Shown here: positions 1 through 9,940 of the stretch, in pieces
Layout: every line of letters starts with the position of its first letter
Numbering within the stretch: position 1 is the first letter of the stretch
Source of the DNA: Bacteroidota bacterium
GTDB taxonomy: Bacteria; Bacteroidota; Bacteroidia; UBA4408
Assembly: GCA_016721765.1 (NCBI GenBank)
Contig: JADKHO010000004.1
Location: forward strand, 744,001-808,000
Length of the DNA stretch: 64,000 nt
Reading direction: 5' to 3'
The notes under the pieces: generated by a model
What the model saw: only the letters and a program-made list of their open reading frames with translations
Told to the model about the DNA's origin: nothing
The model's database searches: none
Position numbers and translations under genes: made by a program

Positions 1-838
1 GCCGATTCGTCGGGTATAGATTTACCAACTGTATATTGAACAAAAAAACGGGTTCGAAAATCAATAGTATTGAAATAGGTTTTGTTAAGCACAGTAAGGC
101 TAACACTTGAGTAGGCATAGGATTTTGTAAATGCAGCATTTCTGATATTCAAATTTATTTTACCGTTTCCTTTGGGGTAATAATAGGAATGATCGACTCC
201 CAGATTAAAGCTATTATTATGTTTGGAAACATGCCATTCATTCGGATAAAGCAAATAATTTAAATCACTGCTATCTGCACGATACAAAGTCTTGAAATAA
301 AGGTAGAAACGGGTGCGCTCTGAGGTTTTGAACTTTTCGAACCCCAGCTTAAAACTCTGCAAACCATCAAGGTATTTTGCGGATGCTAACAAATTTATTT
401 TTTTGCCCACACTACGCAGCGCGGTTTTGTAGTTCACTCGAAAAGAAAAAAGATTGAAATCGTTTTGAAAATTAGAAAATTGCTTTTGGCCAAGGCCCGT
501 ATTAAACCAAAGGGTGGCATCAAAAATATGACGTTGTTTCAGGTAATTCCCATTCAAATGCATCCCGCCTTTTATGCCATCATAACTGTTGTACCAAATT
601 TCGGGTCGCCAAAACAATTCGTATTTTTCCCATAAGGGATCATTCTCAATTTGATGGTCGAAACGTAACACAATGGGGCATTTTTTTGAATTATTTAAAA
701 GATTAAAATCAGCTAAACGATGGCTTGGATCTATTTGGACATTTTTAATGCCTTCAGGTATAGTAACTTTAGCTGTATAGTCGGGATTCAATTTAGATCC
801 CCAACCGAACCATTTAGGCAAAATTATAGCATCGGTTT
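1..838 (-). pseudogene. Out-of-frame C-terminal continuation of the M1 peptidase (runs off left edge)
   Basis: Reading the minus strand in the frame whose codons have lowest coordinates divisible by 3, I find no stop codon from position 836 to position 3, about 278 codons. The reading begins TDAIILPKWFGWGSKLN and carries on with strings such as FYLYFKTLYRAD and NLGVDHSYYYPKG, a beta-strand-like, aromatic-rich region. It has no start codon or ribosome-binding context of its own, and it begins exactly where the M1 peptidase frame is lost. Large Bacteroidota M1 peptidases commonly have a long C-terminal region, so this is inferred to be that region, separated by a one-base deletion in an A6 run. 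A sequencing or assembly error in the homopolymer is the main alternative; programmed -1 slippage is less likely because the site is G-AAA-AAA rather than a full A-AAA-AAG type heptamer. The gene end lies outside the window. Confidence 0.75.
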
Positions 839-2656
839 TTTCTGAAACCAGGTATTGGGAACATGATAATCATAAATGGTATTTTTCTTTGATATTATCC
901 TAAAGTCAATTGGCATTTGTGCAGCTTCCCTTCGCGTAAACCGGATGCAGTACTCTCCCTTATTCTCTGTTTTTTTTACGGAAGTTACTGCATAATCAAT
1001 GGTCTTGGTAGTTTCGAGCCATTCGTCAAAAAACCAATTTAAATCTACTTTAGTAAATTCAATTATTGAATTTCTAAAATCTTCAAAATAAGGATGTGCA
1101 ATTTGCCATTGATTTACGTAGTGTTGCATGGCTTTTAAAAACAAACTATCGCCCAACACATATTGCAAATTATACAACATGGCAGCGGTTTTATAATACA
1201 CCTCCTTATAACCACCCCCTTGTCCAAGCGCACCGTTAAAATCATCGGAATGGGTATTTAATTGTTGGGTTTCATTTTTAAGTGCATCCTTAACATACGA
1301 TTTGTAGACCCGCTCATAACGGGCTTCAGTTGGGCGCGTATATTTTTTTTCATATTTTGATTTAGGAGGGAATTCTACCAAATATTTACCGTCAATTTTT
1401 TCGAGTGCCCATGCTGTCAAAAACTGTGTAAATCCCTCGTCCAAAGCGGGACGGTAGGTTTCGTTGTTACCCACCATGGCAAAAAACCAATTGTGACCAA
1501 TTTCATGTGCGAGCAATTGCCGGTAGCTAGGATCATAGCCGCCATCCAGCGTAAGCATGGGGTATTCCATTCCATCTTCTGCATCGGCAACAACCAATTT
1601 AGGATAGGCAAACATTCCAAAATCGGTTGAGTTAACTTGAATAATTTTAGCAGCATACTCCGCTGCATTTTGCCATAAAGCTGCGTGTGGTTCCTGCACC
1701 AATGCAATTACATGAACACCGTTCCACATTTTTTCGCCTATGCGATAATTAGGGCTTGCTGTAAATGCAAAATCATGCACATTCATTGCATTATACTTCC
1801 AAATTTTTCGCTGGGAGGCTTGATATGGAATAACTACTGAAGGTTTGCTATTCCATGGCTTATGTGCAAAATTTTTAATATCGAGTTTTTGTCGAAGTGA
1901 ATCCGGCATAACTTCGTCACTGTTTTGCAACATACCGGTGGCTTCTACAATGTAATTTGATGCAAAATTTAAGCTTACGTCAAAGGCTCCAAAATCACCG
2001 TAAAATTCTCTGCCCAAATGTTGTTGCGTATCCCAACCAAATTTTCGATCATACACGCTTATTCTCGGGTACCAGTGCGTTCCATTAAAAGCGGTGCTGC
2101 CAAAAGAAGCGAATTTTTTCATTCTTCGCCGCGTTGCACCTTCCCCAAAATGGGTTACAAAATCAATTTCGAACTGTGTTGTTTCTCCCGGTTTTAGTGG
2201 CGTGTTTAAGTAAACCTTTAAAATAGTATTATCGAGTTCGGTTTTTAATATCACTCCATTTTGCTCCAATTTGGAAATGGTGGTACCTAATTTTTGTGCT
2301 TCGTATGCGCTCCACTTGGTTTTTACACCATTGTTTAGCATCAAATTATCAGCATAAGAGCCGGGTTGAAAAGCATTTTGGTAAAGGTGAAAATACACAA
2401 ACTGCAATTCATCCAGTGAATTATTGGAGTACTCTAATACTTCAGATCCATCAATGATGCCGAGCTTTTCATCGAGTGTAGCATCAATGGTATAATGCAC
2501 ATCTTGCTGCCAATATTCGGGATTGGGTTTTCGATTTTTCCAATAATAGGGATTCACGCTTGAGCGATAGGTATAGCCGGGTGTAACTGAAGTTTGGGCG
2601 AACGAAACATGCTGAAAAAGCAAGCAAATCAGCACTTGTAAAAAAGTTTTTCTCAC
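824..2656 (-). CDS. M1 family metallopeptidase (gluzincin), frameshifted near the 3' end
   Basis: Secreted zinc aminopeptidase-like protein. Residues 1-20 look like a signal peptide (MRKTFLQV...QHVSFA). The zinc site is HEIGH at residues 384-388, with the third ligand Glu407 after the usual 18-residue spacer, and the substrate-binding motif GMEYP at 362-366, which identifies family M1. The N-terminal domain (about 50-240) is the M1 saddle-type beta domain. This frame ends at a TAA (824-826) 14 residues past a run of six A (minus strand, 836-841), with the tail QKKPML. Reading the run with one extra A continues the protein in another frame to the window edge (separate entry), so the 610-residue product is probably a truncated version of a protein of about 890 residues or more. 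The catalytic domain is intact, so the truncated form could keep activity. A terminator lies just upstream, so it is transcribed apart from the T9SS gene. Confidence 0.85.
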   Translation of the reverse strand: MRKTFLQVLICLLFQHVSFAQTSVTPGYTYRSSVNPYYWKNRKPNPEYWQQDVHYTIDATLDEKLGIIDGSEVLEYSNNSLDELQFVYFHLYQNAFQPGSYADNLMLNNGVKTKWSAYEAQKLGTTISKLEQNGVILKTELDNTILKVYLNTPLKPGETTQFEIDFVTHFGEGATRRRMKKFASFGSTAFNGTHWYPRISVYDRKFGWDTQQHLGREFYGDFGAFDVSLNFASNYIVEATGMLQNSDEVMPDSLRQKLDIKNFAHKPWNSKPSVVIPYQASQRKIWKYNAMNVHDFAFTASPNYRIGEKMWNGVHVIALVQEPHAALWQNAAEYAAKIIQVNSTDFGMFAYPKLVVADAEDGMEYPMLTLDGGYDPSYRQLLAHEIGHNWFFAMVGNNETYRPALDEGFTQFLTAWALEKIDGKYLVEFPPKSKYEKKYTRPTEARYERVYKSYVKDALKNETQQLNTHSDDFNGALGQGGGYKEVYYKTAAMLYNLQYVLGDSLFLKAMQHYVNQWQIAHPYFEDFRNSIIEFTKVDLNWFFDEWLETTKTIDYAVTSVKKTENKGEYCIRFTRREAAQMPIDFRIISKKNTIYDYHVPNTWFQKKPML

Positions 2657-2700
2657 AAATAAAAGTTGAAGGCTGCTAAGATAGCCTTTATCGCAGAAGC

Positions 2701-2737
2701 AAAAAAGCCGGTTCGAAAAAATCCGACCGGCCTTTTT
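2701..2737 (-). terminator. Intrinsic terminator after the T9SS gene
   Basis: A hairpin with arms GCCGGTTCG and CGACCGGC (one-base asymmetry) is flanked by A-runs on one side and T5 on the other, so it can work in both directions. On the minus strand it follows the stop codon of the large T9SS gene by about 20 bases and precedes the M1 peptidase. Confidence 0.75.
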
Positions 2738-2756
2738 AAATTGATGAAACTATATT

Positions 2757-5700
2757 TTAATTGAGCACTACTATTTTCTTAATCAAGTACTCATTTTCAG
2801 TTAAAAGATGTATGAAATAAATACCATTGTTAAGCTTTGAAACATCCACCACCTTCTGAAACCCAAGTCCTGATTTATGTGCAGTAAAGTGCATCAGCTC
2901 TTTGCCATTCATATCTTTCATTGAAATGGTTACTGCACTGAAATTAGCCACATCGCAATTTATGGTCAACTGATTCTTTACCGGATTAGGAAATACCGAA
3001 AAATCGAGTGAAGCTGTTTTTTGCAGTGATTTTACACCGAGTGTCAACTGGTTATTCACCGGATTAAATATGCGTAAACTTCCCGAGCTGCCTGCAATAT
3101 AACCGCGGGGTTTGCGGAATGTAACACGTGTATTGGCAGTTGTTGAACCTTTAGAAAAACGTTCCCAGGTTTGCCCAAAATCAATTGTTTGATAAATAAT
3201 ACCGGCTTCACCAACAGCCCAAGCGCTATCACCCAATTCGGAGCAAGCAACACTCGAAAAGTTTATATCCACTCCCGAAAGGGAAAGGCTCCAGGTTTCG
3301 CCCGCATCGTTACTTTGAACTATTTTACCTTGATCGCCAACCGCATAGCCTTTTAATGGGTTATCAACAGCAAAAACAATTGAACGTATTGGAGTAGTTA
3401 AACCTGAACTTTTTTGATTCCATACACCGGCATTTCGTTTTACAATTTGTCCACTGTCACCCGCAACAAATGCATCGGTTCCATTGTCGTAAACAGTATA
3501 TAAATTTGCCTGCGTAAATTGTGGCGCCGCTACAAATTTTCCGGCAAAATAGCGATATACCTTACCGCTGTCACCCGCAATATACCCTGTACCATTGCTC
3601 GAAAAATCAACCGCATTTAGTTTAACGGTCGGAAGAGCGCCTGAAGCAAAAGTTACCGTATCCCAGCTTAAGCCACGATTAAGTGTTTTTCGCACCCCGC
3701 CATTGCTTCCTACAACAATCCATTCGAACGCATTTTTAACTTTCACAGCTTGCACATCCGACAATCCTGTTGCTTGAACCGCATACCAGTTTACTCCATA
3801 GTCGTTAGTAAATTTAACAGAGCCATCGGCAAATGAAATTGTTCCGGTACTGTCGTTCTTAAAGGAAATACCTGTAACAGTAGTAACTGCATTAGGGTTT
3901 AGGGCGCGATTTGGGAATTTCTTATCCACTTTCACATAACGTGCATTTGTTTTTGATGTGCTGCAACCATTGATATTGGTGACGGTTACGGTAATATCAA
4001 AAATCCCGGCTTGCGTATACGTATGCGTAGGTTGCGTCAAACTGGAAAATGTGCCATCTCCAAATTTCCATTCAATTGCATCGGTAGGTAAAATAGAAAC
4101 AATAGGAAATTTTGCAATTGCATTTGGTAAAAAATAATATTCAACTGAATCTCTAAATGTAAATTCGGGAGATTCAAGCTTAAATGCAGGAGTGGATGTT
4201 CCAATAGATGGTGGATTATCAGCTAGTACACGAATACTATAAAGATTACTGTTTTTAACACTTGCAGGAATTTTACACATTATGCTACCACTTATGGAAT
4301 CCTTTTTTATGCCAATTCCTGTGAAAGCCCCGCTAAAACTACCAAGGCTATCAGAAAGCTGCACAATAAAGGTATTGCTTGTATCGAAATTGCCCGAAAC
4401 AGTATAAAATAAATTAAACGTATCGGTCTTGCAGGGGTCAGTGAGCAAAGCTGTTGTACTAATCAAGGGAGTAACACCAATAAATGCAGGCATTATAGTA
4501 AAGGTTGCATTGCTTACATCACTTATAGTTGCATTGTTGGTGGCTTCGATCTTCACTAAACAAGTGGAAGAAGTGCTATCGGGCACTAACCAAAAATAGG
4601 GGCTTTGCGTGATTCCTGTTTGAATCAAATTCCAATTTATACCGTTATCAATGGAGTAATATGCGGATACTGTATCCACATAATTATTATCCCACGTAAG
4701 TGGAACGTAAGCACCCGGATAATAACTTTCGCCTCCATTTGGTAACAAAACATTTAAAAACGAATAATTTGTGCAAATCATAAAATAATCGCTGGTGCTT
4801 AAATTACTGCCACTGCCATCCGCAGGTTCAATTCGAATGCGGTTTCCGGTAAACGTACTGTTGGGAACTGTCCAAAAATACATACCATCACTCGCATCGA
4901 CTGTATCAATAAAATCATCTGTGCCTGAGTTGCGTTTTAGCCAAAGCGTAATTTTACCGTTATAGTTGCTCGTCCAACGAATGTATTGTTGTGTTCCTTC
5001 ACACCATTTATCGTTTAAAACAGGTGCAGTCAATACTACATCATCATTTAAGGAGTTCACTATCGAAAAAGTTGCATCGCTTTCGTCCATAATGGTGTGC
5101 GCTAAATTGCTAACTTTAATGTAACAATCTGTTGAAACAGTATCTCTAACCCTCCAATTATAAAAGCCGGTATTGGCGACAGTATCAATAACATAATAGG
5201 TACCTCCATCCAAAGAGTAAAACAATACAACCACAGGCGGCATACTTACACCGGTCCAAGTGATGTAGTGGTGCTTTTTACGTTCAAGTACCTCTCCCCC
5301 ATTGGGTGATAAAATTTGAAAGCTAGTAGGACTGGGTGGAGTAATGGTAAAATTGTTTGAGGCAAAAAGTGGGGTGCTTAAATTCACTCCAAAAATTCCA
5401 ACTTTGCAGGTAGTTGAATTTATGCCACGCGGAATTTGCCAATTGTAATTTCCAATGTAAAAGCTACTATCGTTATCGTAAAGGGTTTGCACACTATCCC
5501 GCATTTTAAACCAGTTTGCACCGCCGTTTATAGAAAATTTTAAATCAAAAAATGCAGAACTTACTCCTGAGGCAAACCAGTTAATCGTAATCAACGAATC
5601 TCCATTAAAGACTTCTGCACCAACAGGATAATTGAGCTGTGGTGAAAATTTTACCTTTACAGTGTGTTGGTGTTTTACGGTATGATTAAGTAAATCTGAA

Positions 5701-7376
5701 ATGCGCAAGGTATACGCATCGAGCGGATTATTTGCCGGCAAAAAATAGTTTAGTACTGCAGGACTATCCGGCACATTCGCAATTAGCTCCCACGCAGTTT
5801 GACCCTGCTGCTGACGCTCAATTTTCACACTGTCAATCCCATTACTTTGCCAAGTGATGGGATAAGTTGCATCAACAAACCAGCTTGCAAAATCGTATGG
5901 TTTTTTAATGCGCAAAGGTTGGTCACTTGAAAATTTTGCCATAAAAATATCTACTGTTCCTCCATTAAAGGAAGCAGTATCATCAGGACTTGGGTCAAAA
6001 TCAACATCGTCGCCAAAATAACCTGTTATATAAATATTGCTATTTCTATCTATGGAAATATCTAGTGCTTCATCGTATTGAATTCCACCAATATCTCTTG
6101 CCCAGCCAAATTCTCCATTTTCATCATAATTTGCCAAATAAATGTTATAGCTAGGGCCTGCACTTAAAATATTAAAGGAAGCACCAGGGTCAAAATCCAA
6201 ATTTCCGGTATAGGTGCCAGTAATAAAGACTAAGCCATTCGGATCAACGGCTATAGAATTGCAATAATCGATTTGTGCATTTCCAATTTTAAATGCCCAA
6301 ACAGAATTACCCAAGGCATCATACTTTGTGACAAAATTATCTGAAACACCTGCACTTGCAGAAACCAAATAATTATCAACTGGGCTTGGATCTGTTTCTA
6401 AACTATCGATAAAAGTTCCAACTACGTATACATTCTGATTATTATCCACCGCGATAGAATTTCCAAAATCTTCATTGGTCCCATCCAGTGCGATTGCCCA
6501 TGTAAAGGCACCATTTTCAGTGTACCGCGCAACAAAAAAATCGGAGTTTCCATCGTTACTTCGAATGTATTGTCCCACTCCATCAGGATTAAAATCGCAA
6601 GTGCCGCGGTAAAATCCGGTAAGGTAAATATTCCCTAAATTATCCGTTTCACATTGTGAAGGCTCAACCGTTGCGCCACTTAGCTGATTTGCCCAAATAT
6701 AATTTCCATTGTTATCGTATTTCGCAAAAAAGCCGTTTGAAGTTCCAGTAGAAGTTAAATTAGCGCTTGCAGCGGAGGGGTCAAAATCCGCGGTTAAATA
6801 AAATTTGCCGGCAAGGTAAATAGCTCCGGTATGCTCTACTTTAAAGGAAGTTGCGTAACAATCGGATACCCCGCTGATTGATTTTGCCCAAACATAATCG
6901 CCGTTGGAAGTGTATTTAGCAAATGCAATGGTTTTATTTCCTTGCCCATCCACATTGGCAATGCCGGCTCCCGGATCAAAATCGAGGGAAGTGCTCAATT
7001 CAAAATTAGCCAGCAAATACACATTTCCGGTATCATCCACCTGAATGTTCAAACCCTTGCTCAAGTTAGCATCTCCAATTTGTTTTGCCCAAATAAAATT
7101 TCCATTGGAATTGTATTTTGCGAAAAAAATATTTTCGCTTGTTCCACCGGCAACCAAGTTAGAAATGCCATTACCAGGGTCAAAATCGACTGTTCCCTTA
7201 AAGAGACCAGTAAGGTATACATTGCCTTGTCTATCGCTCACAATAGATTTACCTACGTCTACATTAACGCCTGCATCTCCAAAGCGCTTAGCCCAATTAT
7301 AATATCCCGCAAAACTGCTTTGGTAAGCTAAAATTGTGGTTAGAAAAGTGAGGAGGAAGTAAATTATATTTCTCAT
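2757..7376 (-). CDS. Large secreted protein with SBBP-type repeats, PKD domain and T9SS type A sorting domain
   Basis: A 1539-residue surface or secreted protein. A signal peptide (about 1-23) is followed by seven repeats of roughly 60 residues (about 28-495) with the pattern WAK-x-G ... GNVYLTG-F ... DFDPG, typical of SBBP/beta-propeller-like repeats. Several Ig-like or Ser-Thr-Lys-anchored-type modules built around PNGGE and WTSN motifs follow (about 500-990), then a PKD domain (about 1110-1185, with WKFGDGTF and the HTYTQAG strand), a run of Ycf48/BNR-like repeats (about 1200-1440, e.g. TLNRGLSWDTV), and a C-terminal sorting domain starting near FSVFPNPVKNQLTI and ending KKIVVLN. That last domain directs export through the type IX system and is usually cleaved. 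Specific function is unknown; an adhesive or matrix role is an inference from the architecture. It is monocistronic, with its own terminator. Confidence 0.88.
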   Translation of the reverse strand: MRNIIYFLLTFLTTILAYQSSFAGYYNWAKRFGDAGVNVDVGKSIVSDRQGNVYLTGLFKGTVDFDPGNGISNLVAGGTSENIFFAKYNSNGNFIWAKQIGDANLSKGLNIQVDDTGNVYLLANFELSTSLDFDPGAGIANVDGQGNKTIAFAKYTSNGDYVWAKSISGVSDCYATSFKVEHTGAIYLAGKFYLTADFDPSAASANLTSTGTSNGFFAKYDNNGNYIWANQLSGATVEPSQCETDNLGNIYLTGFYRGTCDFNPDGVGQYIRSNDGNSDFFVARYTENGAFTWAIALDGTNEDFGNSIAVDNNQNVYVVGTFIDSLETDPSPVDNYLVSASAGVSDNFVTKYDALGNSVWAFKIGNAQIDYCNSIAVDPNGLVFITGTYTGNLDFDPGASFNILSAGPSYNIYLANYDENGEFGWARDIGGIQYDEALDISIDRNSNIYITGYFGDDVDFDPSPDDTASFNGGTVDIFMAKFSSDQPLRIKKPYDFASWFVDATYPITWQSNGIDSVKIERQQQGQTAWELIANVPDSPAVLNYFLPANNPLDAYTLRISDLLNHTVKHQHTVKVKFSPQLNYPVGAEVFNGDSLITINWFASGVSSAFFDLKFSINGGANWFKMRDSVQTLYDNDSSFYIGNYNWQIPRGINSTTCKVGIFGVNLSTPLFASNNFTITPPSPTSFQILSPNGGEVLERKKHHYITWTGVSMPPVVVLFYSLDGGTYYVIDTVANTGFYNWRVRDTVSTDCYIKVSNLAHTIMDESDATFSIVNSLNDDVVLTAPVLNDKWCEGTQQYIRWTSNYNGKITLWLKRNSGTDDFIDTVDASDGMYFWTVPNSTFTGNRIRIEPADGSGSNLSTSDYFMICTNYSFLNVLLPNGGESYYPGAYVPLTWDNNYVDTVSAYYSIDNGINWNLIQTGITQSPYFWLVPDSTSSTCLVKIEATNNATISDVSNATFTIMPAFIGVTPLISTTALLTDPCKTDTFNLFYTVSGNFDTSNTFIVQLSDSLGSFSGAFTGIGIKKDSISGSIMCKIPASVKNSNLYSIRVLADNPPSIGTSTPAFKLESPEFTFRDSVEYYFLPNAIAKFPIVSILPTDAIEWKFGDGTFSSLTQPTHTYTQAGIFDITVTVTNINGCSTSKTNARYVKVDKKFPNRALNPNAVTTVTGISFKNDSTGTISFADGSVKFTNDYGVNWYAVQATGLSDVQAVKVKNAFEWIVVGSNGGVRKTLNRGLSWDTVTFASGALPTVKLNAVDFSSNGTGYIAGDSGKVYRYFAGKFVAAPQFTQANLYTVYDNGTDAFVAGDSGQIVKRNAGVWNQKSSGLTTPIRSIVFAVDNPLKGYAVGDQGKIVQSNDAGETWSLSLSGVDINFSSVACSELGDSAWAVGEAGIIYQTIDFGQTWERFSKGSTTANTRVTFRKPRGYIAGSSGSLRIFNPVNNQLTLGVKSLQKTASLDFSVFPNPVKNQLTINCDVANFSAVTISMKDMNGKELMHFTAHKSGLGFQKVVDVSKLNNGIYFIHLLTENEYLIKKIVVLN

Positions 7377-7754
7377 ATACTAGTGGTTGAATTACCGCTA
7401 AATATACGTACAATTGGACGTTACAGACCAAATTTTACTCGCAATGAGGGATTTTTGAAGCCAAGTGGGTTAATTTTTTAGCTGAATGTTTTTGAATCTG
7501 CTAAAAAATGGAGTGTGCTAAATACAGTAATCGCAAAATTTGGGTTGAAGAATAAAGATGGTGCCATATGAAAATGGAGACGAAACGAGGAGATACAATT
7601 TAGGATTTTTTACTAAGGCTTTCTTTGTATCTGAAAGAAAATAAGTATGCTAACTAAATTTAAACTGTCTAAATGTGGCAATAAATCGTTAAGCTTTACT
7701 CAACTTAACACTTTTGAAGAATCCTTTGTTATGAACAAAGAAAATAAAGTGAAA
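7377..7754. other. Intergenic region (378 bp), AT-rich
   Basis: Lies between the start of the large T9SS gene and the end of the SPFH gene, both on the minus strand. On the minus strand a near-match to the Bacteroidota promoter (TTG, 22 bases, TATATTTA; last base not G) falls between about 7400 and 7435 and could drive the T9SS gene. A small inverted repeat CTTTGTT/AACAAAG is at 7724-7740, without a clear T-tract. I see no gene here. Confidence 0.4.
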
Positions 7755-8696
7755 TTATTGTTTATCTCTCGTCCTTCCCAACATATTGGTACTGTTAATG
7801 GCCATCATTTCCTGCATGGTGCGTTGCATGTTTTCGGGGCTACCATCCAAGAAAATAATATTGCCATTTCCATTCTCTGCGAAGTGCTTAATAGACTCTG
7901 TCCACATCGAAAACAATATAACCGATGTATCCATATTGGCTTCCTGCATTTCTTTGGCAGCCATGCTCATACCCTTGGCCACTTCCTCGCGGAATAAGGC
8001 AACACCTTGTCCTCTTAATTGGGCGGCGAGGCGTTCTGCTTCGGCAGCAATTTTAATGGCGTTTCCTTCCGCTTCAGCAGCTTTAGTTTTTGTAATTAAT
8101 AGGGCTTGACCTTCATTTTCGGCAGCCGCCTTAAGGTTATTACTAGCAACGACCTGGGCCATACTACGCATAATGGCTTCATCAAAGGTGATGTCGTTGA
8201 GTTGCAAATCAATTAAGTGATATCCCCAGCCTTCTAGTGTTAAGTCAATTTGTTCCTTAACATCTTCAACAATTTCGCGCCGCAGCGATAAAACTTCCGA
8301 TTGCTTTTTGGTTGCTACAAATCCGCGAATACTGCCTTCAACAGTACGTATTAAGGCTTGCATCAAGTTGCGCTCGTCAATAAATTTGAAGGCCACATTC
8401 TTAACTGTTTCTTCCTCTTGATTGAGCACTGCGTACAAAAGCATAGCTTTAAAATACACGTTTGCCTGATCGATGGTTGTGGCTTGAAATTCCAATTCTA
8501 CTGAGCGATTTTGAATGGTTACTCGCTTGTAAATAACTTCTACAAAGGGAATTTTCATGTTTAAGCCGGGTGTTAAAATACGGCGGTATTTGCCAAATAT
8601 TGTAATCACACCAATTGTTCCTTGCTGCACTGTTACAAAGGAAAGGAAGAGTGTTGCGAGCACTAACACTAAAATAACGATACCGGCTATTCCCAT
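7755..8696 (-). CDS. SPFH/Band 7 (stomatin-like) membrane protein
   Basis: 313 residues. One N-terminal membrane segment (about 3-23, GIAGIVILVLVLATLFLSFV) leads directly into an SPFH domain (about 25-200), with the typical V-QQG-IGVI-IFGKYR-ILTPGL-MKIPFVE beginning, followed by a long Ala/Glu-rich helical segment (about 190-250, KAAAENEGQALLITKTKAAEAEGNAIK pattern; quoted only in outline) that forms the coiled oligomerisation arm of this family. The C-terminus is Met-rich and hydrophilic. Such proteins build large ring or cage assemblies in the membrane and often regulate proteases or membrane domains. No NfeD or FtsH-type partner lies beside it, so the partner cannot be inferred. It is likely anchored with the domain on one face of the inner membrane. 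Confidence 0.85.
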   Translation of the reverse strand: MGIAGIVILVLVLATLFLSFVTVQQGTIGVITIFGKYRRILTPGLNMKIPFVEVIYKRVTIQNRSVELEFQATTIDQANVYFKAMLLYAVLNQEEETVKNVAFKFIDERNLMQALIRTVEGSIRGFVATKKQSEVLSLRREIVEDVKEQIDLTLEGWGYHLIDLQLNDITFDEAIMRSMAQVVASNNLKAAAENEGQALLITKTKAAEAEGNAIKIAAEAERLAAQLRGQGVALFREEVAKGMSMAAKEMQEANMDTSVILFSMWTESIKHFAENGNGNIIFLDGSPENMQRTMQEMMAINSTNMLGRTRDKQ

Positions 8697-8785
8697 AATT
8701 TTTGCATTTAAAATTTTGATTAAAGATAATTTTTTTTGTTTTGATTTTGTTAATATTTTAGAAAAGCCTTTCGTGTCGTCAGGAT

Positions 8786-8818
8786 TTGCTTGCTTACACT
8801 TGATTTTTAATATCTTTG
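8786..8818 (+). promoter_or_regulatory. Putative Bacteroidota promoter for the DUF4340 gene
   Basis: TATCTTTG at 8811-8818 matches the Bacteroidota -7 consensus TAnnTTTG. TTG trinucleotides at 8786-8788 and 8790-8792 give spacers of 22 and 18 bases, both within the usual range for the -33 element. The ATG lies at 8851. Confidence 0.55.
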
Positions 8819-8850
8819 GCGGCTCAAAAAAGGAGAGCGATTAAGATTTT

Positions 8851-9876
8851 ATGCAGAAAAAAAACATTCTTATAGGTATTGGAATCATTGTGACACTCAG
8901 CTTAGTAGTGCTCTATTTTTCGTCCAAAAATAAAAGCAATACACTTAAAAAAGAGCTTACCAATTTTGCAGTTAAAGATACTGCCGGCATCAGCAAAATT
9001 TTTATGGCGGATAAGCGAGGAAAGCGCGTAACATTAGAGCGTGTAAGTGCACATGAATGGAAGGTTAACGGTAAATTCACTGCCAAAAAAGAATCCATGC
9101 AAACTTTACTCGAAACCATGCATGGTATTTCGGTTAAAGCAACAGTTCCCAAAACAGCTTTTAATAATGTGGTTAAGCGCTTGGCGGCAGAAGCCGTGAA
9201 GGTTGAAATTTATCAAAATAACCAACTAAGTAAAACCTATTATGTTGGGGGTACTACAACCGATTTTTACGGTACCTACATGATGTTAGAAAATTCGGCT
9301 ACTCCTTATGTAATGTGGCTTCAGGGCTTTGAAGGCTTTTTAAATACACGCTACTTTTTAGATGAAAATTTGTGGCGAAGCAACCAATTTTTTCCGCAAT
9401 TACCTTATGAATTTTCAAACATTAAAATTGAATATCCGCGCAATCCTGAGCTCTCTTTTGAGTTAAAAATAAATCATCTTGGAAACGACCCACGAAATGT
9501 GCAATTCAGTATTTTATCGCTAAAGAGTGGCAAGGAAATTTCCATCGATACCAATCAAATTAAAGCTTATTTGCTCGATTTAAAATCGGTCACTTTCGAA
9601 AGTATATCTAGTAAACTCAATCCAAAAACCAAAGACAGCACCATGGCATTGCAACCGTTGCATCTAATCAGTGTTAGTGATGTGCAGGGCAAAACAATGC
9701 GCTTTACAACCTTCCCCCGAAAGGGAGTGGATGGCGATTTGGATGAAAAAGGCTTCCAATTAAAATATGACCCTGACCGCTTTTATGCTAAACTAAATGA
9801 TGAGCCCGACCTCTTTATGGTTCAGTACTTGGTATTTGACAAGATTCTAAAACCTATTACCTACTTTGAGAAGTAA
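8851..9876 (+). CDS. DUF4340 domain-containing membrane-anchored protein
   Basis: 341 residues with a single N-terminal membrane segment (about 6-24, ILIGIGIIVTLSLVVLYF) and a periplasmic body. The pattern of an early I-x-K-I-x-x-x-D segment, then V-x-G/W-x-V-N ... and a repeated beta-strand-rich region matches DUF4340, proteins often found near gliding or ABC-transporter auxiliary genes; here no such neighbours are present. A good -7 box stands upstream and dnaN follows after about 100 bases with its own promoter. Its exact role is unknown. Confidence 0.75.
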   Translation: MQKKNILIGIGIIVTLSLVVLYFSSKNKSNTLKKELTNFAVKDTAGISKIFMADKRGKRVTLERVSAHEWKVNGKFTAKKESMQTLLETMHGISVKATVPKTAFNNVVKRLAAEAVKVEIYQNNQLSKTYYVGGTTTDFYGTYMMLENSATPYVMWLQGFEGFLNTRYFLDENLWRSNQFFPQLPYEFSNIKIEYPRNPELSFELKINHLGNDPRNVQFSILSLKSGKEISIDTNQIKAYLLDLKSVTFESISSKLNPKTKDSTMALQPLHLISVSDVQGKTMRFTTFPRKGVDGDLDEKGFQLKYDPDRFYAKLNDEPDLFMVQYLVFDKILKPITYFEK

Positions 9877-9940
9877 TTTTTTGTTGAAAAAAAAGGATAA
9901 CTCAAAGCCCGAATAAAAGCTATTATGTGAAGCAAAAAAT

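Noticed and set aside
836..841. Programmed -1 frameshifting as the sole explanation for the M1 break
   Set aside because: The site is G-AAA-AAA followed by CC, not a full A-AAA-AAG/C slippery heptamer, and I saw no clear stimulatory hairpin; a simple indel is more likely.
6942..7331. 129-codon plus-strand ORF inside the T9SS gene
   Set aside because: It is antisense to a clear SBBP-repeat coding region and owes its openness to that repetitive frame.
7647..7997. 116-codon plus-strand ORF at the end of the SPFH gene
   Set aside because: Most of it lies antisense to the SPFH coding region; no motif and no promoter.
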